Assembly: GCA_017880775.1 (NCBI GenBank)
Contig: JADGRQ010000011.1
Location: 54,439-118,438 of the forward strand
DNA length: 64,000 nt
Reading direction: 5' to 3'
From: Burkholderiales bacterium
Lineage (GTDB): Bacteria; Pseudomonadota; Gammaproteobacteria; Burkholderiales; SG8-39
Part shown: one piece after another, positions 25,601 to 34,546 of the stretch
Numbering within the stretch: the first letter of the stretch is position 1
Layout of the letters: every line of letters starts with the position of its first letter
The notes under the pieces: model-generated
What the model saw: the letters and a program-made list of their open reading frames with translations, nothing else
Told to the model about the DNA's origin: nothing
Database searches by the model: none
Program-made: the position numbers and the translations under genes

Positions 25601-27476
25601 CGAGCTGGAGGTCGGCACCACCGGGGACCGTGAGGCCGAAATCGACGATCCAGACCGGCTGCGCGCCGGCGGGCTCGATGCGGTGCGGATGCTCGTCGAG
25701 CACGCGCGCGCCGAGATGCTCGAGCATCGGCAGGCTGTCGGAAAGCGCCACCGGAGCGCCGGCCCGGTAGAACTTGAAGCGCAGCGCGCCGGGATCGGCG
25801 TCGAGCGGGTGGTACAGGTTCATTGCGATCGAGCGCGTCTCGCCCAGCGTGTCCATCGCTTCGATGTCGACCAGCGCGCTCCTCACCGTGTTGCGCTCGC
25901 GATAGCCTGCGGGAAAGGCCTCGCCGTAGGCGCGCAGCAGGCGGTTGGCGCGCTCCTCGCCATGCCGCTCGACGAGCAGCGCGTGCAGCTCGTCTTCCCA
26001 GCGCCGCATCGCGGCGACGAAGCGCTTCTCCAGCGCGCGAGCGTCGATCGCGGGGATCGTGCCCGGCTGCGGCGTGCGCACCGTCATGTGGATGCGTGCA
26101 AGCACCGACTCCGAGAGATTCACGTTGAACTCGCCGGCCGTGCCGTTGAACGCCTCGCACAGGATCGCCTGGAAGCGCAGGCGCAGATCGGTGCTGTAGC
26201 GCTCGCGCGGGACGAAGATCAGGCAGGAGACGAAACGCCCGTACGGGTCCCGGCGCACCAGCACGCGGGTGCGTTGCCGCTCGCCCAGTCGCAGGATCGC
26301 GATTGAATTGTCGAACAGTTCCTGCGGCTCGATTTGGAACAGCTCGTCGCGCGGATAGGCGTCGAGGATAGACTCCAGCGCCTTGCTGCTGTGGCTCGCC
26401 GGCAGGAATCCCGCCCGCTCGTTCACGTAGGCGAGCTTGCGCCGCAGCAGCGGAATCTGCGCGAGGTGCTCGCTGTACGCGGTGTGCGTGTACAGGCCGA
26501 GGAAGCGCCGCTCGCCGCACACCTGCCCGTTCGCATCGAAGCGCTTGATGCCGACGTAGTCGAGATAGCCCGGGCGATGCACGGTGGAGCGGGCGTTGGC
26601 CTTGGACAGGACCAGCAGCTCGGGCAGACGCGCCCGCTTGCGCACTTCGGGGGGCAGCGTGGCGAAGCTCGTCGAAACGGTCTCGCCGCGCTCGCGCAGC
26701 ACGCCGAGTCCCGAGTGCGGCACGATCTTCAGCACGTCCTCGCCGTCTTGCGTCGCCAGGTCGTACTCGCGATATCCGAGCAGAGTGAAGTGGTTGTCGA
26801 GCAGCCACTCGAGGAACGCGCGCGCTTCGGCGATCTCGTCTGCGGCGAGCGACGGCGGGAGAGCGCCGAGCGAATCGAGGACCGCGCGCAGGCGCGCCTG
26901 CATCGGCCGCCAGTCCGCGACCGCCGCACGAACGTCCTCCAGCGCGCGCGCGACATCTTCCTCGATCTGGCGCAGCCGCGCGGGATCGGTCTGCCGGTCG
27001 ATCTCCAGGTGCATGAACGATTCCAGCTGGCCGTCGCTGCCGGGCGCAGATATCGCGACGAGCCGTCCTTGCGCGTCGCGCCGCGTCCGAACCACCGGAT
27101 GGAGCACGAGGTACACGTCGAGCCCTTCGCGGTTCACCGCCATCGTCGCCGAATCGACGAGAAAGGGCATGTCGCCGCTGACGATGTCGATCACCGTGTG
27201 GCTGCTCTGCCAGCCGTGCTCTTCGAACCGCGGATTGAAGGCCCTGACCTTGGGTGCGCCGCCGCCATAGCGGCGGCCGAACGCGAGATGCGTCGCCGCG
27301 GCGCCGACCAGATCGGCGGGATCGCGCTCGGCGAGTTCCTCCGGATCGATCGCGCCGTAGTATTGGCGGGCGAAGCCCTCGGCGAGGTCGGCCTCAACGC
27401 CGCTCAGCTTGCCGCGCGCGGCCCCGGCGACCCGGTCGACCAGCGTTCGTCCGCCGCTTTGCGCGGGAAGGTTCAT
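22659..27476 (-). CDS. gdhB: NAD-specific glutamate dehydrogenase, large (180-kDa class)
   Basis: A 1,605-residue enzyme that converts glutamate and NAD+ to 2-oxoglutarate, ammonia and NADH. The long N-terminal region carries ACT-like regulatory parts. The catalytic core shows [20 protein letters not shown] and [12 protein letters not shown] with the active-site lysine. The NAD-binding Rossmann part contains [17 protein letters not shown] and [13 protein letters not shown]. The length and order match the large bacterial NAD-GDH family (Pseudomonas GdhB type). The ATG at 27476 is chosen; the frame is open to 27710, but the extra residues would overlap the divergent ligase gene. No frameshift is seen over 4.8 kb. 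Confidence 0.94.
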   Translation of the reverse strand: [1605 protein letters not shown]

Positions 27477-27603
27477 CGCACCGAGTATAGGTGAGCCCGA
27501 ATACGGATTGTGCAGCGCTGTCTCACCGCGCCGCGCATGCTGCGTCGCAGCAGATCGCTCGCCTATAATCGTCAGCGGCCATACATTCCCGAAGGCAACC
27601 GCG

Positions 27604-29586
27604 ATGAGCGTTCCGCCGATACTCTGGCAACCAACCCAGGCAGCCATCGCCGGCGCCAACCTCACGCGTTTCGCGCGCGCGGCGATCCGGCGCTGGAAAC
27701 TGAAGCTCAATACGTATCCGGATTTCTACCGTTGGTCGGTCGACCATCCGGAGCAGTTCTGGGTATCGGTGTGGGATTCGCTCGGTGCGATCGGCGAGCG
27801 CGGCGAGCGGGCGTTGGTCGACGGCCACCGGATGCCCGGCGCGAAGTGGTTTCCCGATGCGCGCCTCAATTTCGCCGAGAACCTGCTCAAGCGCCGTGAT
27901 GCGGGCGACGCGCTGGTTTTCTGGGACGAAACCGGTTTGCGCAGGCGCGTCAGCTGGAGGGAGCTGCATCGGCTCGTTTCGAGGGCTCAAGGCGCGATGC
28001 GCCAGGCGGGGATAAGGCCCGGTGACCGCGTCGCGGCCTTCATCCCGAACATGCCGGAGACCTGCGTGCTCGCGCTCGCCGCGATTTCGCTTGGCGCAGT
28101 GTGGTCGTCGTGTTCGCCCGACTTCGGCACCTCGGGCGTGCTGGATCGCTTCGGACAGATCGAGCCCAAGCTGCTTTTCTGCGCCGACGGCTACCTCTAC
28201 AACGGCAAGCGCCACGATTGCCTCGATCGCGTGCGCGAGATCTCGGAGCAGCTCCCCAGCCTGGAACGCACGGTGGTGGTGGCGCATCTTTCGGACGCGC
28301 CGGATGTCTCCGCGATCCCGCGCGGCGTGCGTTTCGCCGACTGGCTCGCGCCGCACGCGCCGCGCGCAGTCACCTACGAGCGCCTGCCGTTCGCGCATCC
28401 GCTGTACATATTGTTCACCTCGGGCACCACCGGCGTGCCCAAGTGCATCGTCCATTGCGCGGGCGGGGCGCTGCTTCAAGGTCACAAGATGTACCGGCTG
28501 CATTTCGACGCCAAGCCGCGCGACCGGTTTTTTTACTACACCACCTGCAACTGGGTGATGTGGAACCTGATGTTCGCCGGCCTCGGCGCGGACGCGGGCG
28601 TGATGCTCTACGACGGCTCTCCGTTCGCGCGCGACGCGACGATACTCTGGGATTTCGCCGAGGCCGAGAGATTCACGCATTTCGGCACCTCGGCCAAATA
28701 CATCGATGCGATCGCGAAGCGCGGCCTGAGACCGCGCGCGACGCACCGGATCGACGCGCTGCGCATGATCATCTCCACCGGCTCGCCGCTGGTCCCGGAA
28801 AGCTTCGACTACGTGTACCGCGACGTGAAACAGAATCTGTGCCTGTCGTCGATTTCCGGCGGTACCGACCTGCTGGCGGGATTCGCCGACGCCAACCCGA
28901 TCCTGCCGGTGTACCGCGGCGAGTTGCAGTGCAGGAGCCTCGGCATGGACGTGCAGATCTTCGACGAGCAAGGCCGGCCGCAGATCAACCAGCCGGGGGA
29001 ACTGGTCTGCACCAGGCCGTTTCCGTCGGTGCCGCTCGGTTTCTGGAACGATCCGGGCGACAGGAAATTCCACGCCGCCTATTTCGAGGGCTACCCCGGT
29101 GTCTGGACGCACGGCGACTGGGCGATGCTCACCGAGCGTGGCACGATGTACGTGTACGGACGATCGGACGCGACCCTCAACCCCGGCGGAGTGCGCATCG
29201 GCACCGCCGAGATCTACCGGCAAGTGGAGCGAATCGACGCTGTCGAGGAATCGGTGGTGATCGGCCAGCAGTGGCAGGGCGACGTGCGGGTGATCCTGTT
29301 CGTCAGGCTGCGCGCGGGACTGGTCTTGACGGCGGAACTCCAGGACCGCATCCGGCAGAGCGTGCGTGAGAACACCACGCCGCGCCACGTGCCGGCGAAG
29401 ATCATCCAGGTAGCCGATATTCCGCGCACCAAGAACAACAAGGTGGTGGAGCTGGCGGTGAAGGCGGTGGTGCACGGCTGGCCGGTGAAGAACACCGACG
29501 CGCTGTCGAATCCCGAAGCGCTCGAGCTTTACCGGGAATTGCCCGAACTGGCGGCCGCGTCGATCGCGGCGTCGAGTTCGGCGTAG
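27604..29586 (+). CDS. Acetoacetate-CoA ligase
   Basis: A 660-residue acyl-adenylating enzyme of the acetoacetyl-CoA synthetase group (AacS/AcsA-2). It begins [20 protein letters not shown] and has the ATP-binding loop [13 protein letters not shown] at 268-280. The GGTDLLAGF segment, the [14 protein letters not shown] hinge and the catalytic lysine region [14 protein letters not shown] follow. It activates acetoacetate for ketone-body or polyhydroxybutyrate turnover. TATAAT at 27564-27569 lies 35 bases upstream but lacks a good -35. Its last 58 bases overlap the convergent thrH gene, which ends at 29529. Confidence 0.93.
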   Translation: MSVPPILWQPTQAAIAGANLTRFARAAIRRWKLKLNTYPDFYRWSVDHPEQFWVSVWDSLGAIGERGERALVDGHRMPGAKWFPDARLNFAENLLKRRDAGDALVFWDETGLRRRVSWRELHRLVSRAQGAMRQAGIRPGDRVAAFIPNMPETCVLALAAISLGAVWSSCSPDFGTSGVLDRFGQIEPKLLFCADGYLYNGKRHDCLDRVREISEQLPSLERTVVVAHLSDAPDVSAIPRGVRFADWLAPHAPRAVTYERLPFAHPLYILFTSGTTGVPKCIVHCAGGALLQGHKMYRLHFDAKPRDRFFYYTTCNWVMWNLMFAGLGADAGVMLYDGSPFARDATILWDFAEAERFTHFGTSAKYIDAIAKRGLRPRATHRIDALRMIISTGSPLVPESFDYVYRDVKQNLCLSSISGGTDLLAGFADANPILPVYRGELQCRSLGMDVQIFDEQGRPQINQPGELVCTRPFPSVPLGFWNDPGDRKFHAAYFEGYPGVWTHGDWAMLTERGTMYVYGRSDATLNPGGVRIGTAEIYRQVERIDAVEESVVIGQQWQGDVRVILFVRLRAGLVLTAELQDRIRQSVRENTTPRHVPAKIIQVADIPRTKNNKVVELAVKAVVHGWPVKNTDALSNPEALELYRELPELAAASIAASSSA

Positions 29587-30146
29587 GTCCGCGTGACGCG
29601 GAACTGCGGAAACTGCGCCGCGATCTGCTGCGGCGGATGGAAGAAGATCCCCGCGTCGGCGGCGGCGAGCATGGCAGTGTCGTTGTACGAATCCCCGGCC
29701 GCGATCACGCGGAAGTTCAGCGCGCGCAATGCCTGCACCGCCGCGCGCTTCTGCTCCGGCATGCGCAGCCGGTAGTTGCTCACCAGGCCTGCCGCGTCGG
29801 TCTCCAGGCGGTGGCACAGCAGCGTCGGCCGGCCGAGCTGGCGCATCAGCGGCTCGGCGAACTCGTAGAACGTGTCGGAAAGTATCACCACCTGGTAGCG
29901 CTCGCGCAGAGCGTCGAGGAACGCGCGCGCACCGGCGAGCGGCCCCATGCCGGCGATCACGCCCTGCAAATCGGCGAGCCTGATTTTCTCGCGCGCGAGG
30001 ATGCCGAGCCGGTAACGCATCAGCCGGTCGTAATCGGGCTCGTCGCGCGTGGTGCGCGCAAGCTCGCCGATGCCTGTGCGCCGCGCGACTTCGATCCAGA
30101 TCTCCGGAACGAGCACGCCTTCGAGATCGAGGCAGACGAATTGCAC
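29529..30146 (-). CDS. thrH: ThrH, phosphoserine phosphatase / homoserine phosphotransferase
   Basis: A 205-residue HAD-superfamily enzyme with the ThrH variant of motif I, CLDLEGVLVPE (Asp7, Glu9), where other phosphatases have DxDGT. Motif II is in ILSDTFYEF, and motif IV is in AAGDSYNDTAML. ThrH dephosphorylates phosphoserine and can transfer the phosphate to homoserine, linking serine and threonine synthesis. The length fits the family. The 3' end overlaps the acetoacetate-CoA ligase tail by 58 bases in the opposite sense, so each C-terminus is constrained by the other gene. Confidence 0.92.
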   Translation of the reverse strand: MQFVCLDLEGVLVPEIWIEVARRTGIGELARTTRDEPDYDRLMRYRLGILAREKIRLADLQGVIAGMGPLAGARAFLDALRERYQVVILSDTFYEFAEPLMRQLGRPTLLCHRLETDAAGLVSNYRLRMPEQKRAAVQALRALNFRVIAAGDSYNDTAMLAAADAGIFFHPPQQIAAQFPQFRVTRTYAELDAAIDAAASSGNSR

Positions 30147-30185
30147 GCCGGATTCCTGGGGCAGGAAAAAAGCGGCGATATTACC

Positions 30186-30884
30186 TCAATGCAACGTCGC
30201 CCGCCGCCCCTCGAAGATTCCCTGCAGCAGCCTGAGCGATCCGATCGAAATCGCATGGTGTGAAAGCGCGTGGCCGAGATCGCCGATGACATCGAGCGTG
30301 CACGGCACGTGCAGGGCCGACAGCGCGCGCGCGGCGCGCTCGGAGTGCACGCGCGACACGATCGCGTCGTATTCGCCGTGCACCAAGTGGATGCGCGCGG
30401 GGATGTGGCTGCCGGTCTGCGGCAGCCGCGCGAAGCGCGCCGAGAACGCCACCACTGCATTCGCCAGTCCGGGAAAGGCCTTGATGGCTTCGAGCGCGAC
30501 GGTGCCGCCCTGCGAAAAGCCGATGAGCACCGTGCGTTCGGCCGCCACCTTGTGCGTCGCCTGCTCGCGCCGCACCAGGTACTCGACGTCGGGCAGGATC
30601 TGCTTTACGCGCGCGAGGCGGTTGTCGTCGTTCAAGCCGCGGTTGGAGAACCACTGCTGGCGCGTGGCGTCGGCCTCGCAAGGCCTGATACCCTCGGGGA
30701 GCACCAGCGCGGCGCTGGGAAAGCGCGCCTGGAACTTGAACGCGGCGGGGATCAGCGAATGGGCATCGGCGCCCGCGCCGTGCAGAAATACGAACAGCCG
30801 CGCGGCCCGATGCTCAGGTGTCGGGGCGAAGCGGTAGACGTGCTGGTGGTGCAAGGGCGGGGCGCTCCGGGGATTGGCCAGCAT
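30186..30884 (-). CDS. YpfH-like carboxylesterase/phospholipase
   Basis: A 232-residue alpha/beta hydrolase. The N-terminal oxyanion motif is FLHGAGADAHS. The nucleophile elbow is IGFSQGGTVALE. The acid is in HGEYDAIV, and the terminal histidine is in DLGHALS. This is the carboxylesterase/phospholipase family (YpfH in E. coli), which hydrolyses short acyl esters. It lies 39 bases upstream of thrH on the same strand and probably shares its transcript. The divergent ABC exporter begins 63 bases away. Confidence 0.88.
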   Translation of the reverse strand: MLANPRSAPPLHHQHVYRFAPTPEHRAARLFVFLHGAGADAHSLIPAAFKFQARFPSAALVLPEGIRPCEADATRQQWFSNRGLNDDNRLARVKQILPDVEYLVRREQATHKVAAERTVLIGFSQGGTVALEAIKAFPGLANAVVAFSARFARLPQTGSHIPARIHLVHGEYDAIVSRVHSERAARALSALHVPCTLDVIGDLGHALSHHAISIGSLRLLQGIFEGRRATLH

Positions 30885-30947
30885 TTTCTCCCGATCTTCG
30901 GCCTTCTGTAAACTGCCCCCCGCCCGCAGCCTCGATCGGAGTCATTC

Positions 30948-32678
30948 ATGCACGCCAGGACCTTCCTCGCCGCCTTCTGGGCGCTCGCCAAGCCCTATTG
31001 GGTGTCGCAAAAACGCGCCAAGGGGCTGGCTTTGCTCGCCGCGGTGGTCGGACTCACCCTCGGTCTGGTGTGGATCAACGTGCAGTTGAACGCCTGGAAT
31101 AACGAGTTCTACAACGCGATCCAGGACAAGAAGCTCGACGATTTCAACCGGCTGCTCGGCCGCTTCACGCTGCTCGCCTTCGCGTACATCGTGGTCGCGG
31201 TCTACAAGATCTACCTGCAGCAGATGCTGCAGATCGAGTGGCGCACCTGGCTCAATGAACGCTACCTGGCAGACTGGCTGGGCGACCGCGCCTACTACCG
31301 GCTGCAACTGCTCGATCGCGGCACCGACAACCCGGACCAGCGGATCGCCGATGACCTGCGCATTTTCGTCGATACTACGTTGTCGCTCTCGCTCGGGTTG
31401 CTTTCGGCGGTGGTGACGCTTCTGTCGTTCGTGGCCATCCTGTGGACGCTGTCGGGTGCGCTCAGCGTCGCCTTTGCCGGCGCCGAATGGTCGATTCCCG
31501 GCTACATGGTCTGGTTTGCGCTGCTCTACGCCGGCATCGGCACATGGCTGACGCACAAAATCGGCCGGCCGCTGATCGGGCTGGATTTCAACCAGCAGCG
31601 CTACGAGGCCGATTACCGCTTCTCTCTGGTGAGGTTGCGCGAGACCAGCGAAGGCGTGGCGCTCTACCAGGGCGAGAGCGGCGAGCTGGCCAACTTCCGT
31701 ACGCGCTTCGCCAACGTCATCGCGAACTGGTGGGCGATCATGAAAAAGCAGAAGCAGGTCGGCTGGTTCACCTCGTTCTACGGTCAACTGGCGATCATTT
31801 TCCCGTTCGTGGTGGCCGCGCCGCGTTACTTTTCCGGTGCGATCCCGCTTGGCGGCCTGATGCAGACGGCGAGCGCGTTCGGACAGGTGCAGGGCGCGCT
31901 CTCATGGTTCATCGACGCTTATACGCAGTTCGCATCGTGGAAGGCGACGGTGGATCGTCTCACGGGATTCTCCAGCGCGCTCGCGCAGGTACGTGCGGAG
32001 GCCGACCGGCTGGTTGGCGATCGCATCGAATCGCAGACCGGGAACCTGTCGCTCGATCAGCTCTCGCTCGCGCTGCCGCAGGGCCGGCCGCTGCTTGCGG
32101 CAACCACGCTGGAGTTGAAGCGCGGCGAGCACGTTCTGATCACCGGGCCTTCGGGCGCGGGCAAGAGCACGCTGTTTCGTGCCATCGCGGGCATCTGGCC
32201 GTACTGGAAGGGCAGGGTGGTGCTGCCCAAGGGCGCGAAGCTGCTGTTCCTGCCGCAGAAGGCCTATCTGCCGATCGGCACGCTCAAGCATGCCACCGCG
32301 TATCCGGCACAGGCCGACGCATTCGACGACGCGCAGGTGCGCGACGCGCTCGTAGCCGTCGGGCTCGCGCATCTGGCCGCAGACCTGTCGCGCGAGGACA
32401 ACTGGGCGCAGCTGCTCTCGGGCGGCGAGCAGCAGCGCGTCGCGTTCGCGCGCGCGTTGCTCAACAAACCCGACTGGCTGTTCCTCGACGAAGCGACCGC
32501 TTCGCTGCCCGAAGCCGATCAGAACCAGCTCTACGCGCTGCTGCGCGAACGACTGCCGGACACGACGCTGGTGTCGATCGGCCACCGCGCGAGCCTCGCG
32601 CAGTTCCATGCGCGCAAATTCGAGTGGCGCGTGAAGGAGGCGGCGGCCGGGGAGCTGGCGCCCGCGGCGGTCGGATGA
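30948..32678 (+). CDS. SbmA/BacA-like ABC transporter with fused ATPase (YddA type)
   Basis: A 576-residue fusion. The N-terminal 340 residues are an ABC_membrane_2 domain with about six transmembrane helices, including [19 protein letters not shown] and [13 protein letters not shown], hallmarks of the SbmA/BacA fold. The C-terminal ATPase has Walker [10 protein letters not shown] near residue 400, the signature LLSGGEQQR, and Walker [12 protein letters not shown]. Relatives include YddA and mycobacterial BacA (Rv1819c), which take up peptides or cobalamin. Direction and substrate here are unknown. It stands as a single gene. Confidence 0.9.
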   Translation: MHARTFLAAFWALAKPYWVSQKRAKGLALLAAVVGLTLGLVWINVQLNAWNNEFYNAIQDKKLDDFNRLLGRFTLLAFAYIVVAVYKIYLQQMLQIEWRTWLNERYLADWLGDRAYYRLQLLDRGTDNPDQRIADDLRIFVDTTLSLSLGLLSAVVTLLSFVAILWTLSGALSVAFAGAEWSIPGYMVWFALLYAGIGTWLTHKIGRPLIGLDFNQQRYEADYRFSLVRLRETSEGVALYQGESGELANFRTRFANVIANWWAIMKKQKQVGWFTSFYGQLAIIFPFVVAAPRYFSGAIPLGGLMQTASAFGQVQGALSWFIDAYTQFASWKATVDRLTGFSSALAQVRAEADRLVGDRIESQTGNLSLDQLSLALPQGRPLLAATTLELKRGEHVLITGPSGAGKSTLFRAIAGIWPYWKGRVVLPKGAKLLFLPQKAYLPIGTLKHATAYPAQADAFDDAQVRDALVAVGLAHLAADLSREDNWAQLLSGGEQQRVAFARALLNKPDWLFLDEATASLPEADQNQLYALLRERLPDTTLVSIGHRASLAQFHARKFEWRVKEAAAGELAPAAVG

Positions 32679-32782
32679 GGGCGTTGAATATGGTGCTGAT
32701 CGGTCCTCACTGACCCTAATTCTTGCGGTTGGCCCCGGCTGATTTTGCTCGGCAGAAGAGAATACCGATCCGCCCCAAGCGG

Positions 32783-32811
32783 TTGACAACCGTCAAATGG
32801 CGGCTTACAGT
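32783..32811 (+). promoter_or_regulatory. higBA promoter with operator-like inverted repeat
   Basis: TTGACA at 32783-32788 is followed by a 17-base spacer and TACAGT at 32806-32811, a good sigma-70 pair. The -35 lies inside the perfect inverted repeat TTGAC-AACC-GTCAA (32783-32796), a likely HigA operator for autoregulation. With this spacing the transcript would begin close to the toxin ATG at 32817, implying a leaderless or nearly leaderless message. Confidence 0.55.
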
Positions 32812-32816
32812 TGATG

Positions 32817-33098
32817 ATGATCAAGAGCATCAAGAACAAGAAACTGAAGCGCTTCTTCGAGCAAGGCGATGCGGCCGCGCTGCCGGCCGGTCAGGCCGAG
32901 AAGATTTCAGACGTTCTTGGCGTCTTGGATACCGCCGCGGAGCCGGCCGATGTGGGTCTGTTCCCTGGCTGGCGTCTCCATCCCCTGAAGGGCGACCTGA
33001 AAGGGTTTTGGAGCGTTACGATTACCGGCAACTGGCGGATCATTTTCCGTTTTGAAGCCGGTGACGCGTTTGACGTGGACCTGGTGGATTATCACTAG
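32817..33098 (+). CDS. higB: HigB-type toxin (RelE superfamily mRNA interferase)
   Basis: A 93-residue toxin beginning MIKSIKNKKLKRFFEQGD and containing PGWRLHPLKGDLKGFWSVTI and NWRIIFRF. These are the conserved parts of HigB/plasmid-maintenance killer proteins, including the C-terminal R-I-I-F-R-F strand and a final DVDLVDYH. HigB cleaves mRNA on the ribosome. As usual for this family, the toxin gene comes before the antitoxin gene. TTG 32811, ATG 32814 and ATG 32817 are all in frame; the last gives the family-typical start. Confidence 0.93.
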   Translation: MIKSIKNKKLKRFFEQGDAAALPAGQAEKISDVLGVLDTAAEPADVGLFPGWRLHPLKGDLKGFWSVTITGNWRIIFRFEAGDAFDVDLVDYH

Positions 33099-33125
33099 GT
33101 CAGAAATCGCAAAGGAGTGCGAACC

Positions 33126-33413
33126 ATGCCGATGAAAAATCCGCCCCATCCGGGGGGCCTTATTCGCCGGGAAGTCATCGAACCCTTGGGGCTGTCGGTC
33201 TCGGCGGCCGCCGAGATCCTGGGCGTTTCGCGCCAGGCCGTCTCCCTGCTGCTCAATGAGCGCACGGACCTATCATCGGAAATGGCCCTGCGGATCGAGA
33301 AGGCCTTCGGTCCGAAAATGGATCATCTGATGAGGATGCAGCTCGCCTATGACTTGGCCAAGCAACGCACCCGGGAAGCCGCTATCCAGGTGAAGCGGTA
33401 CGAACCGGCGTAA
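33126..33413 (+). CDS. higA: HigA antitoxin (XRE family)
   Basis: A 95-residue helix-turn-helix protein. HPGGLIRREVIEPLGLSVSAAAEILGVSRQAVSLLLNER is the HigA core, with the recognition helix in VSRQAVSLLLNE, followed by MALRIEKAFG. It binds HigB and represses the operon. AAAGGAG at 33111-33117 lies eight bases before the ATG at 33126; an earlier in-frame GTG overlaps that site and is not preferred. It is 27 bases after the toxin stop. The pair appears functional. Confidence 0.93.
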   Translation: MPMKNPPHPGGLIRREVIEPLGLSVSAAAEILGVSRQAVSLLLNERTDLSSEMALRIEKAFGPKMDHLMRMQLAYDLAKQRTREAAIQVKRYEPA

Positions 33414-33441
33414 GCGGTTGTTTACAGCCTACGGTGTGGGA

Positions 33442-33540
33442 ATGGGCAGGGCCGCAATCCCGCCCCGTACACGCTTCGAGAACATCGAAGCTCTGTTCGA
33501 GGGTGAGTTGCATCAACTGCTAAAACGAGGTTCGTTATGA
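33442..33540 (+). CDS. Small unknown frame upstream of the DNA-binding protein (possible toxin remnant)
   Basis: A 32-codon frame ending in an ATGA overlap with the next gene. It reads RTRFENIEALFEGEL in its centre and KRGSL at the end. The overlap, and the usual pairing of HVO_A0114-like regulators with a toxin gene just upstream, suggest that this is the C-terminal remnant of a toxin. I do not recognise the family. The frame continues upstream without a stop into the higA end, so its true start is unknown. Confidence 0.3.
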   Translation: MGRAAIPPRTRFENIEALFEGELHQLLKRGSL

Positions 33541-33911
33541 AGCAAGCTTCGCTGAAGATTGAAAGACTCGATGACTTCCTTGGCCGGGCGCGCAATCTGG
33601 CGCGGCTCGCCGATGCCGGCAAGCCCATTCCGGAAAGCTTCGCAATCAGTTTCGAAGATCCGGCGGATATGCTCGCCGTCTTGACCCCGGCGCGGCTGGC
33701 ATTGTTCAGGCTCATCAAGCAAAAACCCGGATCGATCGCATCGATCGCGCAGAAGATGAAGCGCGACCGCAGCGCAGTCACGCGCGACGTTGCGGCGCTC
33801 GGAAAAGCCGGCCTGGTTACCATTACGGAAAAAACGCATCCGGGTCACGGACGGATGAAAGAAGTGCGCGCCCGCGCTAAAGCGATCAAACTTGAAGCGC
33901 TCGTGGCTTAA
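33537..33911 (+). CDS. HVO_A0114-like winged-helix DNA-binding protein (probable antitoxin)
   Basis: A 124-residue protein with a MarR-like winged helix in its second half: LTPARLALFRLIKQKPGSIASIAQKMKRDRSAV followed by DVAALGKAGLVTITEK. It fits the HVO_A0114 family of putative transcriptional regulators that act as antitoxins in TA pairs with TumE-like toxins. Here no intact toxin lies upstream, only a 32-codon remnant overlapping its ATG. It may still regulate its own promoter. An ACGAGG sequence precedes the start. Confidence 0.78.
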   Translation: MKQASLKIERLDDFLGRARNLARLADAGKPIPESFAISFEDPADMLAVLTPARLALFRLIKQKPGSIASIAQKMKRDRSAVTRDVAALGKAGLVTITEKTHPGHGRMKEVRARAKAIKLEALVA

Positions 33912-33916
33912 AGGTG

Positions 33917-33955
33917 GCCCCAAGAAATCGGACACCCGGCTAAGTGAAGACTCCG
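33917..33955 (+). mobile_element. Possible IS3-family terminal remnant
   Basis: TGGCCCCAAGAAATCGGACA followed by CCCGGCTAAGTGAAG resembles the outer end of many IS3-family elements, which begin TGxxCCC and contain TCGGACAC and a TAAGTGAAG motif. No transposase gene and no matching opposite end are in the island, so at most a scar remains. The call rests on remembered similarity only. Confidence 0.3.
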
Positions 33956-33996
33956 CTTCAATTGCTCAGGCCGGTCCCGCCGCATACACTTGTCCT

Positions 33997-34500
33997 ATGC
34001 GTATCGTCGGTACACAACAGCGCTGCGAAATCGAGCTTGATCCGGTCAAGGCGTATCAGCGCGCCCGCGCGCTCGATGCCATCCTGCGCAGCGTCAGGCC
34101 GCCGATCGTGCGCGGGGTGACGCGTGGCACTCATGAATACTTCAATCGCTTGGACGCCGAGCGCCGGAACGAGGCCGCGCGCGCTCAATGCGGCATGAGC
34201 ACTCAGGATCCGCTGCTCAACCTGCTGGCACGCTTCCGCGACGCGGGCGTTGAATACGTGCTGATCGGTGGGTGGCTGACGATTTGTTGATCGATCTGCT
34301 GTTTGCGGCAAATGGCCAAACCTACGAATCCGTCCAGCCTCACGTGCGCGAGATCGAGCTCGAGGGCACGCCTGTCAGGGTGCTCAACATCGACGGCCTG
34401 ATCAAGACCAAGATCGATTACCGCGAGAAAGACGTGCTGGACAAGCAGGTACTGATGCGGATCAAGCAGAGTCTGGATGGCAGGTCCTCAAGCAATGCCC
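33997..34500 (+). pseudogene. Two-gene nucleotidyltransferase locus with internal deletion
   Basis: The frame from ATG 33997 encodes MRIVGTQQRCEIELDP and about 66 residues ending HEYFNRLDAERRNEAAR, a small conserved protein. It continues in frame from ATG 34195 into MSTQDPLLNLLARFRDAGVEYVLIGGW, the start of a nucleotidyltransferase-fold protein. It then stops at 34290. The C-terminal part of the same family (DDLLIDLLFAAN, then VRVLNIDGLIKTKIDYREKD) follows at once in another frame from about 34272. The catalytic GSxxxxDxD region between the two halves is missing, so this is a deletion that destroyed the enzyme. Confidence 0.7.
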
Positions 34501-34546
34501 CGAATGCGAAACGGGTGTGTTGCGCGGGGCAGCCCGCCGCTGCCGG

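Noticed and set aside
24456..26306. Long open frame antisense to the NAD-glutamate dehydrogenase gene
   Set aside because: His/Arg/Asp-rich shadow; the opposite strand encodes a complete, well-conserved enzyme.
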